Positions 24,336 to 35,039 of a stretch of DNA of 64,000 nucleotides are shown here, in pieces. A model generated the notes under the pieces. That model had not been told where the DNA came from and searched no databases. It saw only the letters and a list, made by a program, of their open reading frames with translations. The stretch lies in the NCBI GenBank assembly GCA_038503035.1, contig JAVSML010024243.1, positions 500,647 to 564,646 of the forward strand, given 5' to 3'. Both the position numbers and the translations under genes were made by a program. How positions within the stretch are numbered: the first letter of the stretch is position 1; each line of letters begins with the position of its first letter. Source of the stretch: Crocodylus rhombifer. Lineage: Eukaryota; Chordata; Crocodylia; Crocodylidae.

Positions 24336-24585
24336 GGTCATGTCTACAAGAGCGGTGGAATGAGCAGTTGTTACTGCACAGTCATTTAGTACTTGCATAA
24401 CCAAGTGCTAAATGACTGAGCAATAACTGGTATTACTGTGCAGTAGTATCCCTGCACAGGTTTTTTCTGATGCTGCTACACAGTAGGAATGAGCTACTCA
24501 CATCATGGTTAGTGCTCCCCATGGTTAGTGCTACTGCACAGTAGCTTGTTGCTATTACACAGTAGTGTCTCATGTAGACACGGCC
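24336..24585. mobile_element. Short TIR element (250 bp)
   Basis: The left end ggtcatgtctacaagag and the reverse complement of the right end, ggccgtgtctacatgag, match at 14 of 17 positions. The interior repeats acacagtag and ttagtgct words also present in the 3727-3956 element. No target duplication was identified. Confidence 0.6.
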
Positions 24586-25116
24586 ATTAACTGGTTAATC
24601 ATGTCTTAAGTGTATGTGGAGATGGGGCCTCAGACACCGAGAAACAAGGGGGAAGATCTATACACTTTTTATATTGGCAGTTTCTTAGGGACTGAAGCAG
24701 GGTAAAACAGAATCACATCTTGGCATCTAAGCCATTTAGAGGCCTAATGTATGAAAGAAAACTAGGCCCCAAATGCTTTTTTTTTTTTTTTTGACAGGAC
24801 AGAACTTTCTGATTTTTGGTGGGGTTGGGGATGAGGTCACTGATTTCCTGTCTCTTCCTCTCTCCTTTAGAGTTGCTTCTGTTTTCGTATGTGCTATTCC
24901 TATAGTCTTTCTCCACTTACTTAGATCCTCAGTTCAATGTATTCTGTTGTCTTCTCCCTTTTCCTCAGTATTCTGTTTCTTTCTTCCCCTTTGAGGTGTC
25001 ATACTGGCCTGTTTCTCACTATGCATTATTACCGTCTTTCACACTGGGATACTTTTGCTGTAGCACCCCCTCCAGAAACTTCCAGATCAAGATTCAGGTC
25101 AGTAACACTTCAATAT

Positions 25117-25250
25117 CAAGAGTAAATTGGATGCTTATCTTGCTGGGATCCTATGACCCCAGCTGACTTCCTGCCCTTTGGGCAGGGGGCTGGACTCGAT
25201 GATCTCCCGAGGTCCCTTCCAGCCCTGATGTCTATGAAATCTATGAAATC
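25117..25250 (+). mobile_element. CR1 3' tip
   Basis: It begins at aagagtaaattggatgctta, the end of the CR1 ORF region, and ends with tctatgaaatctatgaaatc. It is nearly identical to the 3' end of the 6771-8162 copy, so it is a recent, severely 5'-truncated insertion of the same subfamily. Confidence 0.9.
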
Positions 25251-25579
25251 ATGAAGTGACACATGTCTGGCATTGCCAGATCCTGTGCAGTTAAGATAAA
25301 GAGAGGTTCAGGTACGGTCTTTGTTGGTTTTTTTTCTCATCTATCCTTTAAGTTGGTCCTGTGGGAGGCTAAGGCCCTGAATCTATTTTCCAGGTGATCT
25401 TGTAATTAGTTGTGACCTATGTCTAATAATTAAGTCAGATGCACCTGTTATTTCCCTGATTCTAACCAGAAGTGCAAAGGAGCACAGTTACTGCACAGTT
25501 ATGAGGGGCACTGGATTTGCTCCCTGGCTGAGCTGCTGCCACTGATGAATGCTCTACCTGCCCCAGCTGCTGCTTTTTT

Positions 25580-25580
<1 letters not shown>

Positions 25581-25613
<33 letters not shown>
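25581..25613 (+). repeat. (GCA)11 trinucleotide microsatellite
   Basis: Eleven uninterrupted GCA units are preceded by tgctgcttttttagc, which can fold back on the tract. No coding frame around it looks real. Confidence 0.95.
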
Positions 25614-25619
25614 CCGGGT

Positions 25620-28059
25620 TCTTTTGGAGTTCCCAGAATGGGTATGCTGCCAGGGCATGGTCTCTGAAGAGGGGAGGGGTTGGTCAGTTGGCAGCAGCTC
25701 AGCCAGGGACTGTTTAAGAGTGCCCAGCATGGGTAGGTCTACTGCCTCTGCTCTGAGAACCTATGCATCCCCACCCCTGCTCCTGGAACTGCACCCGCTA
25801 CCCCCACTTTTGGAGCCGGTGATCCACTGCCTCCCCATTCTTGGAATTGTATGCTCTCCAAACTCTCACAGGGGTTGCTTTGAGTACCAGCTCTGTTTGT
25901 TACACCCCTGATATTTAGCTCAGTCAGAGCAAATTCCTAATTTTCCATCAAGACATGTATTAAGAGATATTTGTAGTAAGTAAAATACCCCAGAGAATTT
26001 GTTAAATCGGATGAAAGAATCTGGTTCCTTGTGCCTTTGCAATGCAGTACGAAATTTCAAATGTTTTAGAAAGTTACTCCATTATTACTACTTCAAAATG
26101 GAACCTTTAAGTAAATATTAGAAGTCATAAACCAAAAATGATGACACTGCTTTAATTGACCACTAGAGGGATCTGGTTTCATCTGCCTGTAGCAATTTTC
26201 TTTCAGTTGCTCACTCTATTTACTCTGGCCCAAATGTAATGAGTAATAACAAGTCAGGTGTTTGCAATGATCACAGAATACATAATTTAGGGCTTCACCA
26301 AAAAGGGCAAGGATTTATGCTGTTCTTTCATAGAAAACTGTCCTATCAACACACAAGAAGCAAGGTTTGGAAAGAACATTGTGATTTCTGGGGAAATGTG
26401 TATGATCTGGCTAGTGCTGATACACTCATTTTATACCATTTAAGCATCTTGAGCTGTCTTAGGAAAACAAAACTATTCTTGAAAAAATCAGAACAATTCA
26501 GTTCACCAGTCATTTTGAGGAGTTTCTTTTTCCTTGTCTTAATTGCTGTTTTGTGATCATTCATTCATTTATTCTGTCCCTTTTTACTACTTCTAAAATA
26601 GAAGTAAGCTATTTGAATCAACAAGCCTACGCCAATAAAATCCTAGCCTCAGCTAATGGTGCTCTGAATTGATCAGGGATGTTTTCCAATCAAGAGAAAA
26701 ACTTGTGTTTTAAGGAGTTTTACACCAAGAAATCTTTATTTAACATCTGATGTCAGTTTCTTGGAGTTTCAGTGTGTGGGTACTTATAAAGAGCAGATAT
26801 CTTAAAAGATGTGCTTGCAAATATTAACCTCCCAACTGATTTGAGTGGTCAATTTCAAAAATGGCCTAAGAGATCAACAAGTTGTATAATCGTATTTGTA
26901 TAACAGATTCCATAGCTTCTGTCAACCTGAAAGTGGAAGCAAACAAAAGGAACCTGTAAATTGCTGCTGGTGAAAACTTTACTTGAAGAGCTATGGCAAT
27001 GAGTTGAATGGAAGGGATTGGGACATTAATATGAACTGATTCAGTTATAGATTCCAGGAAGTATTTGCAGATACCAAACAATAAATGGAGTCTCTTATCT
27101 CCTTTGGGATGTTGTTCTTTTATTTTTACTGAACTGGAAAGAAATGTTGGTCAAATGGGGTAGCCAAGTATTTCTGGCCCAATGACTCTCATAAATCTAC
27201 CTTACTCACTGGTATCTATTTTTCACCACCTCTTCATTCACTTCTTTTGACTCCTCTTTACTTCCCTTCTTTCCTTCTACTTTCTTTACATTTCCTCACA
27301 TCTTCTCTTTCTCTTTTACTTCTTAGACTTTATGATCTTCATCCCTATTCTGTTTGCTTCTTCCCTCTTGTTCCATTTTTCCATTCCTTCCCACACTCTG
27401 TCTCCTTTCCTTCTCTCTACTCTTAACCATTTTTAAAGGCATCCTTGGAAAGCCACCTTACATCAGAAAATAGGACTTGTCTTTGCAGTGTGTTGCTAAC
27501 ATAGGTGTTTCCACAAAAATGAGCATAGTTACTGCATGTGTGCCCATGTCCAAGTGTGCTGGAAGCCTATACCAACAGCTTTTATTATTGTGTTAATAAA
27601 AATCTTTCAGTCCAGTCAGACTGGTTTCTGAGTATCCAGAGAACATTTGTCTTGTGCTGACTTTTGCCAACTGTACAAAACACAGCCTTCATTCCATAAT
27701 TCCCTAAAGACTAAAAGACAAACATAGAGAGATTCATAGAAAGAAACAACAAAAGGAGTTACCTCAACTAATATGTCTGTTTGGGTTGATATATTTTTAT
27801 TTTATTCCCATTTGTACATCCCAGTATTAACAGTGTTTTGAGCATTACCTATTCCCCTTTTGAAACGTTGCTGCAGTAAACACTTACAGGGAACTTCTCT
27901 ACCTGTGAAAGGATGGACTTGACATGGATTCATTCTGTTCTTGGTGCCAGTGGTACAGATCATAAGGCTAGTCTAACAGAGGATATGTTTTCAAATAACA
28001 TGCACAATATTTACTACAAAATATACTGAAGAAAATCTGGTGGGAATGTTAGTCTTTGA
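25620..28059. other. Unassigned sequence, pyrimidine-rich near 27230-27430
   Basis: No gene is supported. The stretch 27230-27430 is strongly T/C-rich, like a decayed polypyrimidine tract. Nothing else is recognisable. Confidence 0.35.
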
Positions 28060-28400
28060 AAAGGTGTCACTGCAGGGGTATAATTGGAGAGTTCTGGTAA
28101 GGAGAGATGCTGCTGAGTGCTGGAGGGGAGGGAGTGCCAAGAGCAGTAGGGGATAAGGGGTGGTAGTCTGCTGCTGTGGGGTGGCCTGCCTGCCCCAGTT
28201 ATTGATGCTCCAGCAGCAGCACAGGGTCCATGCACCCAGCTGCTGCACCCAGCAGCCACCCCACACCACTGCTGTTGTAACAGCAGCTGGGTGCATGGAC
28301 CCTGTGCTGCTACAACAGCAGTGGTGTGGGGTGGCTGCTGCTGGGTCAGGCACTCCCTGGGACGCTGCCATTCTGGCAACCCCCCACCAAGTCAGCAGCC
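28060..28400. repeat. GC-rich block with interleaved inverted repeats
   Basis: Segment A (28213-28245, containing cacagggtccatgcacccag) is inverted at 28281-28313. Segment B (28248-28279, containing cagccaccccacaccactgc) is inverted at 28311-28345. The order is A, B, A', B', so the two stems cross instead of nesting. Overlapping ORFs here come from the repeats. Confidence 0.8.
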
Positions 28401-29358
28401 AGGGCTAGTGCCAGGCTCTGCCTTCCTCAAGTTACTCTACTGAGTCTTTTGACCACTGTCATTTGTAGAAATGATTTACACTTCACTGAAAGAGTCTTCT
28501 AAGATACTAAATGTCCTTTTACAGGGAATGCCCAGTAAAACAAATGAATTTAGAGCCTTTACCTATACCCATACATATTAGTATTTGAGGAATAGGTCAG
28601 ATACAGTACTTTTGCCCATTATTTTTCACATTCTGTAAAGTAAAATTAGGGATACGGCTAGTTGGTTGGTAATTAGTTGATTTAATTCATGGAAATTATT
28701 TGACCAAAGGGAAAATGGGGTGTGGGTTTGGTTTTTTTTTAATATCCACTTGTTTTCTTTATGTATCTGTGGGTTTTGTCATTATTACATTAAGCTGTTA
28801 TATACATTCTTAAATAAAGTTTTCACAAATCACTTCAGGACTCACTGAAATGAACTGTGTTGGATTAAGAGTTCAATTGTTTTCAGCATATTGGTGTGTA
28901 GGAGGCAAAGAGTGTAAGAGGCCTTCCCTATTTGTGCCTTTCTGCAGGGGGTTAATAGGTTCTGCTCCTGCTCCATGTACTGTGGCATTGGCTGCACCAG
29001 AGAGGACTAAGAAGGTCTCATTCCCATTTCCTCACCATTGAGGATAGTTGATCTGACTCATGAGGAGTATGTGCTGGTCCCCGTCCAAGAATGGCAAGTG
29101 GGCATACTACCTCAAGGTTCCTAGCACAGGGCATCAGATAGTAACAGTGGCTCCAAAGCATCTGATGGGCACAGTAACTGTGCATCACCTTCTATCTAGA
29201 TTATTGCCACAAGTGATTACTAAATGTCTTCCACAAAAATATTCCCATCTCCAATCCGTCTATAAAAAAACCTGAAAAAGAACAAATTTGGTATAGTCTT
29301 TTGTAGTCAATAGCACCAATTTCCATTCTCAGTCTGGAAATAAATTGCATACTTTGAG
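28401..29358. other. Unassigned sequence
   Basis: No recognisable feature was found. Confidence 0.3.
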
Positions 29359-29450
29359 CTTTCCAGACAGTCACCCTGGAGGGGACTTTCTATAATGCTA
29401 TGTTTAGCTTTGAAGCTCTCCAGACAGTCACCCTTGAAGACACATTCTGA
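29359..29450 (+). repeat. Tandem duplication, 58-bp period
   Basis: The word tccagacagtcaccct with preceding agct occurs near 29359 and again near 29417, with partly conserved flanks. It is a short two-copy tandem duplication. Confidence 0.7.
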
Positions 29451-29529
29451 AATACTTTTCAGTCTTTCTACTGCCTTTTTAGGTATGCAAGTTTGCCTTA
29501 TAGCCTCTAGCATTTAAGGCAAAGTACAG

Positions 29530-30620
29530 ACATTCAAAAAGCCTGCGGTGCAGATGCTCTTAGTATCGTGTGGTATTCAAAACACTCGAGATTAGGTTGG
29601 GTGGGAACAGAACAGATGTTCACTGTTTGGTGGCTGGGACTCGGAGCCTGCCTGTGCTGGCTGAGGCCAGCACACTGGGGGAATTCCCAAACACCTCACA
29701 GGGGCTGCTAGGGAGTACTGAGCCCAGATGAGAAGCAACTGTCCCTCCGTGGCCAGCAGGGCCCCTCTCCCCAGCCCCGCTCCCCAGGCCAGCTGTCTGC
29801 TGTCTGTATAGGTGGCTGGGGAGTGAGGGCGGGAATGGACCTCCCTGTCTCACAGAAACACCTCCCAGCTTGCTGGCTGGGGTTTTTGCGGGTGAGGGGG
29901 GTAAGCTGAGTAAGTGTGCTCTGTTCCCACCCTTGCCACCACCCCAGCCAAGCATCTTGACAGCTGCAGCTCAGAACTGCCTGGCTTTTCCCTGTGCTGG
30001 GAACTGGGGCAGGGGGATTGGAGCCCCCCTGCTGCGTGGACTCCCCCAGCTTTCTGCCTGAGGTCTTGGGTGCAGTGGACTCCATGTGGCAGGGGTCTCC
30101 ATTCCTCTGCCCACCCACCAGCAGTTCCCATGTCAGTGATAAGCCTCAGTGCAACTCTGAACTGCAGCTGTCAAGAGGCTGGGGTGGGCAAGGGAGGAAC
30201 AAATTCCCCCTGCAGTGCAAACCAGGCCTGCCTCTGCCAAGACCTCAGGCAGAAATCTGGGGGTAGGAGGGAAGACATGACAAGGGTTTCCATTCACCCC
30301 ATCCATCTGCCTAGCCACCCAGGGAGGAGACTGAACCTTTTCTGTCTCCTCTCCGTGACAGCCTGGGGGTGGAGCTGGGCCAGCGCTCACCCAGAGCAGA
30401 TGAGCACTGGCCAAAGTTAACAAGTCACCCAGGAGGGGGCCCCTGGGACGCTGGCGACCTACCTTGACTTGTGATGGGATCTGGTACAGATGTTTGATAA
30501 AGCGCTCTAACCTAAAGCATTTTAATCTGATATCACATCCATCCAGGGTGTATTTAGAGCAGGATCCACCATTTTTAGTGTTCTGTGCCATGAGTGTCTG
30601 TTCAACTATGGCTCTAGAGC
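29530..30620. repeat. GC-rich compound repeat with crossed inverted repeats
   Basis: Block C (29930-29975, containing atcttgacagctgcagctca) is inverted at 30156-30194. Block D (30043-30070, containing ttctgcctgaggtcttggg) is inverted at 30237-30262. The order is C, D, C', D'. A direct repeat also links about 30080 (caggggtctccattc) and 30278 (caagggtttccattc). Many overlapping ORFs exist on both strands; none has a domain. Confidence 0.65.
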
Positions 30621-31664
30621 ACTTTCTGTGCACTTACTGCACAGTCAGTTCAACGTTTATACCTAGCCCAAGTATTTTTCCATTCATTTTTCTATTCTAT
30701 TTTATATTGGCCCTTGCTAATTTTGGGGGTGGCAAGAGAGGAAATCATACAGGAATTTACTATAGCCAATCACTGCAGTGTTTCCCAGTAATAAGAGTCA
30801 CAGCAAATTAACATTATGGGTATTGTCAGTTTTGAAAATGTTTGCAAGGTTGTGAATACATGCACCATTTTGGATGAATGAAACAGTATTCCCAATAAAA
30901 CACAAACATAAATTTAAGTTCTTTAATTTTGGTGGGGGATATATAAATAATGATTTTCAGCATCGAGGGATCTTATCTGGCTTTGTTCATATTTTAATAG
31001 TTTACTCCTCTTTGCAGTTTCAGTAATTAAGTCTTAAGACATTCCAGAAAGCGTAAATCCTGCTGAGATGTTTAAGTTTGGAGCATCCTCTTGATGTACA
31101 AACAAAATAAAAAAGACACTTACCCAGGATCTTAACAAGCTGTTTTGCTTTTACCTTTGAAACACAATTGAATGGTAAAGTAATGTGGCCTATTCAAACA
31201 GTTTTAGTCTCATTGTTAACTAGAACCCCCTTTTGAAATTCATTGTCTTCAATTACATTTTTTAAAGAATTTTAATTATGTGCCTGAAAAGAATAAAGAT
31301 GCTCCAGGCTCCATTTGTTTATCATGGAAGGCCTAAAAAAAAATGAGGACAGAGCTTCCCAGCTCATGCAGGGGTTGCAGAGAGAGAGAGATGACTTTTA
31401 ATTCGACAAGTTCAGAGAGATTTCTTAGTTTGACGTGCACAGCGGGGGGTCTTTGAGCGCCTGGCAATACTTCAGCATTCTGCGCTTTGAAAGTCTTTCC
31501 CTGCAGCAGAAATTGTATCAAAAGCCAATGATAATATTCCCTGCAAGGTAAAGCACCCTATTGAAGATTGCTAGAGCTGTTTATTTATTCATCACAGTTT
31601 TTTTTTCTTTTAGGACATATCAGGCGTATAGGTAATAATTCACATAGATGATAGAAAAATGCAA

Positions 31665-31684
31665 TAAATAAATAAATAAATACA
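31665..31684 (+). repeat. (AATA)n microsatellite
   Basis: About five aata units in a row. Confidence 0.9.
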
Positions 31685-32134
31685 ATAAAAATCCCTCATT
31701 AATCTTTCACCTTTCCCTGCTTATACTTCTCCGTAGGCCACATGTAACTATAAAATGCTGTCACTGCCTGCCATTTGTGTGTGCGTGTGTGTGTAGAATT
31801 TAATCGTCACTACAAATCTCAGCTTTTCCCTTTTTTTAACAAAATTGTCATTTCTGTCTAACTTCTACCACCAGCTGGGTACATAAGATGTTTATAGCCA
31901 TTTCCTTCTACTAAGCCCTCAAAGTGATTGATTAATTTTACAGAAGGAGATTCAATTTCTTCAGGGTCTTTTTAAATCTTAATTTTTAAAGTTTCAGATA
32001 ACTGTTTTCAAAGCCAAGATTAAAGCCTTATTTATATTCCAAAGATCAGACTTTTAGCGCTGTTGCATTACCTTCATATGAAAAGTACATAATATGCTTT
32101 GCTTTTCTGTTTTTGTTTTGTTGTGTTTCCACAG

Positions 32135-32299
32135 CAGAGCTGGGACTGTGAGAGACGACAGCCTTTCCCCAGTGTAATGTCAATGTCGGCTATCACTTTG
32201 GCAGAATCAGCCAGCTCAGTGAAGACGAAAAAAACTCCTTCTTCCTGTTTTTGCTCATCTGCTGATGGCATTCAAAGTGACCTTCCCTTGTAAATATTG
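32135..32299 (+). other. Possible spliced exon, coding or lncRNA
   Basis: A long T-rich tract ends in tttccacag at 32134, a good splice acceptor. At 32300 the sequence reads gtgagt, a strong donor. The 165 bases between are open in frame 1 for 52 codons, containing SWDCERRQPF and KTKKTPSSCF, with a TAA three codons before the donor. I do not recognise the peptide. A stop upstream of a donor would be odd for an internal coding exon, so a non-coding exon or chance are both possible. Confidence 0.2.
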
Positions 32300-33323
32300 G
32301 TGAGTGACCACATGGGGAAAGCTGTTCCTTGGTGCAAAGGAGCTTGTTTCAAACTGTTGTGACCTGAGGGTACTTCATTGCTTAAAACTGCATTTTTTCC
32401 TAGGATAAGTATTAGGGAAACTATCTATACAAAATATGTACAGGGTATATTTGTTGTTTTAAAAATAGTATGATGTAGTTAACTACCTTTTTATTTTTTC
32501 ACATGCAAGAGAATGTATGGAGCTCCAGGCTGCATTACATATCAGACTTGTAAGAAATAATCACTGTGAGAATACTTTTGTGATGTAAGCCCATCCCCAC
32601 ATAATGGATGAGATTCACAGCCCTATTCCAATTACTTTGCTAGATAAAAGATTTGAAATGGCAGAATACAATGGTGCAAAAGTCATGAATCTGGCAAGGA
32701 AAAGATTTTGCAGTCTAGGAACTATTGACACCAGCTACAAGCTGCTTTCTGATGCCCTGTTCACAAGTCCTAGTATAGGGAATGTGTCTGGCTTGGGGCA
32801 TGCCAGACACAGCTCTGAGGGCCAGAAGGAATGATAATTTGGACAGCCTCTCATGACTGTCTAAAGTATGTCAAGAACCAGTCCAGGTCCCAGAGCAGCC
32901 TAGTACAGTGGGCCGGTGTGGGGGGCTCCACTAACTCCTTGTCAAAAAGCTCAGCACAAAATCTTATTCAGTGTTTAACAAGTAATTCCACCCTGGGAAC
33001 TAATGGATAGAGAGAGAGAGAGTATAATTGATCAAGTCTGCTACTCATGAAAGAAAGACTTCACATTTTATAAACCATAGTTGTTAATGGTATATTAATA
33101 TAAATATATATCGGCCTGGTTTGGAAAGATTTGGATAGCTTTAAATCCATAGATGTTCATGTGTGTAAGTAATTTTGATTTTATACATTAATAATTTTTA
33201 AAGATTTCCCTAAGAGAGACCACATTTTCCCACCATTACCATTCATTGTTATCTGCATTACTACAAATATCTTTCATTGCAGACAACAATAAAATAATTA
33301 TAAGATAGCATTTATCACTTACA

Positions 33324-33749
33324 GGTGTGTGTAGATGAAATGAGGGCCCTAAATTGAAGTGGTGGGTTTTAAAAAACACCACTTCAATTTAGGGCTAATT
33401 AAACCCCTGTGTCATGCACACACCCTGCTGACTTAACTGCCTCTCCAGTGGGATGGGGAGGGGAGGGTGAGCTACCGTCGGGTGGAGCGGTCCCTGGGCT
33501 TCAGGGGGGGCCTGGTGCTTCCCTCCATGGCAGCAGCAGGCCTGCCCCAGGTGGCANNNNNNNNNNAGGCTGCCTGCAGGGCTTCCTACGGAGCTGCACG
33601 GAGCCTGGTGCTTTGCTCCATGGTGGCTGGAATTAATGTGCAATATGCTGCCGAGGCATGCAAACACCAACACCATTAAGGCAGTGCAAAAACATTTAGC
33701 CTGCTTTAAAGTGTCGTGTACACACACCTCTTGTTTCATCTGCACACGG
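33324..33749. mobile_element. hAT-like non-autonomous element with TIR-proximal hairpin
   Basis: The ends are ggtgtgtgtagatgaaa and, reverse-complemented, ggccgtgtgcagatgaaac. Directly inside the left end, 33346-33364 and 33377-33395 form a perfect 19-bp stem (gccctaaattgaagtggtg) with a 12-base loop. The GC-rich interior includes a 10-N gap. The right part (cattaaggcagtgcaaaaac, taaagtgtcgtgtacac) recurs in reverse at 62490-62580. No transposase is encoded. Confidence 0.75.
33557..33566. other. Assembly gap (10 N)
   Basis: Ten undetermined bases lie inside the GC-rich core of the 33324-33749 element. The round number suggests a placeholder, so true missing length is unknown. Confidence 0.99.
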
Positions 33750-34559
33750 CCTATGGTATCTAATTTTTTACAAGCAACACTATTTTTAAGTATGTCTTTT
33801 CAGGTTGATACAGCCTTTTAAAAAATACCTCATAAAAATTAGCAGACCATCAACCAACACGCTATAACAATGGAGTACTACTTGAATTGATTTTGATGGC
33901 ATCAATCAGTAGAATATGTGGGTTAGGTTAGGTGGATGTAAGGGATGAAGTTAGTCCCATACTTGGTTTTCAGGCAGGCCATGACTTCATTTAGACAGTC
34001 GTTAAGTCTTTTCTTTGGGGATTATTGCTAAAATGATAAAGAAAAAACGTACAGTCTGTAGCTTTATGTATAGGAACATTTTGCTTTGCTCTTGTGTTCT
34101 AGCGTCTGTATCCCGGATATGAGGTGATTAGAAAACATGGAAAACTGAATTTCAAAATATTTAAATTTAAAAAATATGTGTATTAATAGAATTGGCTGCA
34201 GTAATTTTCAGGCGGGGTCAAAACTGATTTTACCTTTATAAAAGTTTAGAGAAAAACGTTTGCACTACCCTTAACTGGATTGCTGTATGATAGTCTTAAT
34301 AAAATAAAGAAATATTACCTATCCTGAATTAAGCAACAATTCAGGAAACTGTACTGATTTAGAAAAACATTTCCATTTGCATTTAAATTAATTTAACTCC
34401 ATTAAAATTTACGGGGCTATTGAGGTTCAAGTAAGGGCAAGAAGAGGAGAGGTTCTAAAAGCTATACTGCTTCCAGTACCAATTCTAGTATTTAAAGAAC
34501 TAGCTTGAGCATCTTTGCCCAACACTGCTTGGAGCTTTGTAGACACAGCTGGTATGTCT
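33750..34559. other. Unassigned AT-rich sequence
   Basis: No recognisable feature was found. Confidence 0.3.
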
Positions 34560-34892
34560 CAGGGGACACCTGTACATGTGACAGACCTCTGCTTTGACGC
34601 ATACTAATTAGCATATGTCAGAGCAGACTCGATTAATCAAGTCTGCTGCAAGTCTACTGGAGTGTGCTAATCAGCATGTTCCAGCAGCCTCCGTGCCACA
34701 AGTATTCAATGTCCCTGCATTTCAAAATGGCAGTGGGGGCACTGTAACTAAAGCTCATTTAATGAGCTTTAGTTTAAGTGGCCTCATTGACATTTTGAAG
34801 TGCAGGCCACTGAATATACATGATGTTCTGAGAGCCACTCTAATTAAAGCACCCGCCCTCCAGCCCAGAGCATGTATATAGAAGCCCCCTGT
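34560..34892. mobile_element. Short TIR element, relative of 39803-40100
   Basis: The left end caggggacacctgtacatg pairs with the reverse complement of the right end, cagggggcttctatatac. The centre carries aaagctcatttaatgagctt, a self-complementary core. The same order of blocks (gagcagactc, gtctgctg, aatggcagtgggggcac, taattaaagcac) appears in the element at 39803-40100. It is a non-coding, likely hAT-type, non-autonomous transposon. Confidence 0.65.
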
Positions 34893-34899
34893 CTATATG

Positions 34900-35035
34900 T
34901 ATGTACAGACATGACATCTATATCAACTTAACTAGGGTTAGGTCAGTCTAAATGCCCATCTGTGCAGGACTTCAGAGTGGTTAAATCAAGCAAAAATGGT
35001 GGTCATGATCTAAAGGAGTTGACCTGAGGAGGCAA
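34900..35035. mobile_element. Fragment related to the 60990-62378 family
   Basis: Words such as gttaggtcagtctaaatg and gtggttaaatcaagcaaaaa followed by tggtggtc resemble the TIR-adjacent sequence of the 61-kb element (ggttaaatcagtctaaaaaa, tggtcag). Only one end is visible. Confidence 0.35.
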
Positions 35036-35039
35036 GGAT

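Larger units (their letters stand above)
30640..33323. other. AT-rich sequence, possible conserved non-coding DNA
   Basis: Apart from a microsatellite and the possible exon listed separately, no repeat family is recognised across 2.7 kb. That is unusual in this window and is compatible with constrained non-coding sequence. Confidence 0.3.

Noticed and set aside
27991..28408. Overlapping ORFs of 82-126 codons on both strands
   Set aside because: They follow the interleaved inverted repeats; low-complexity Gln/Cys/Ala runs reflect cagcag sequence.
29620..30633. ORFs up to 168 codons
   Set aside because: All six frames are unusually open here because of GC-rich repeated blocks; no frame shows a family motif.
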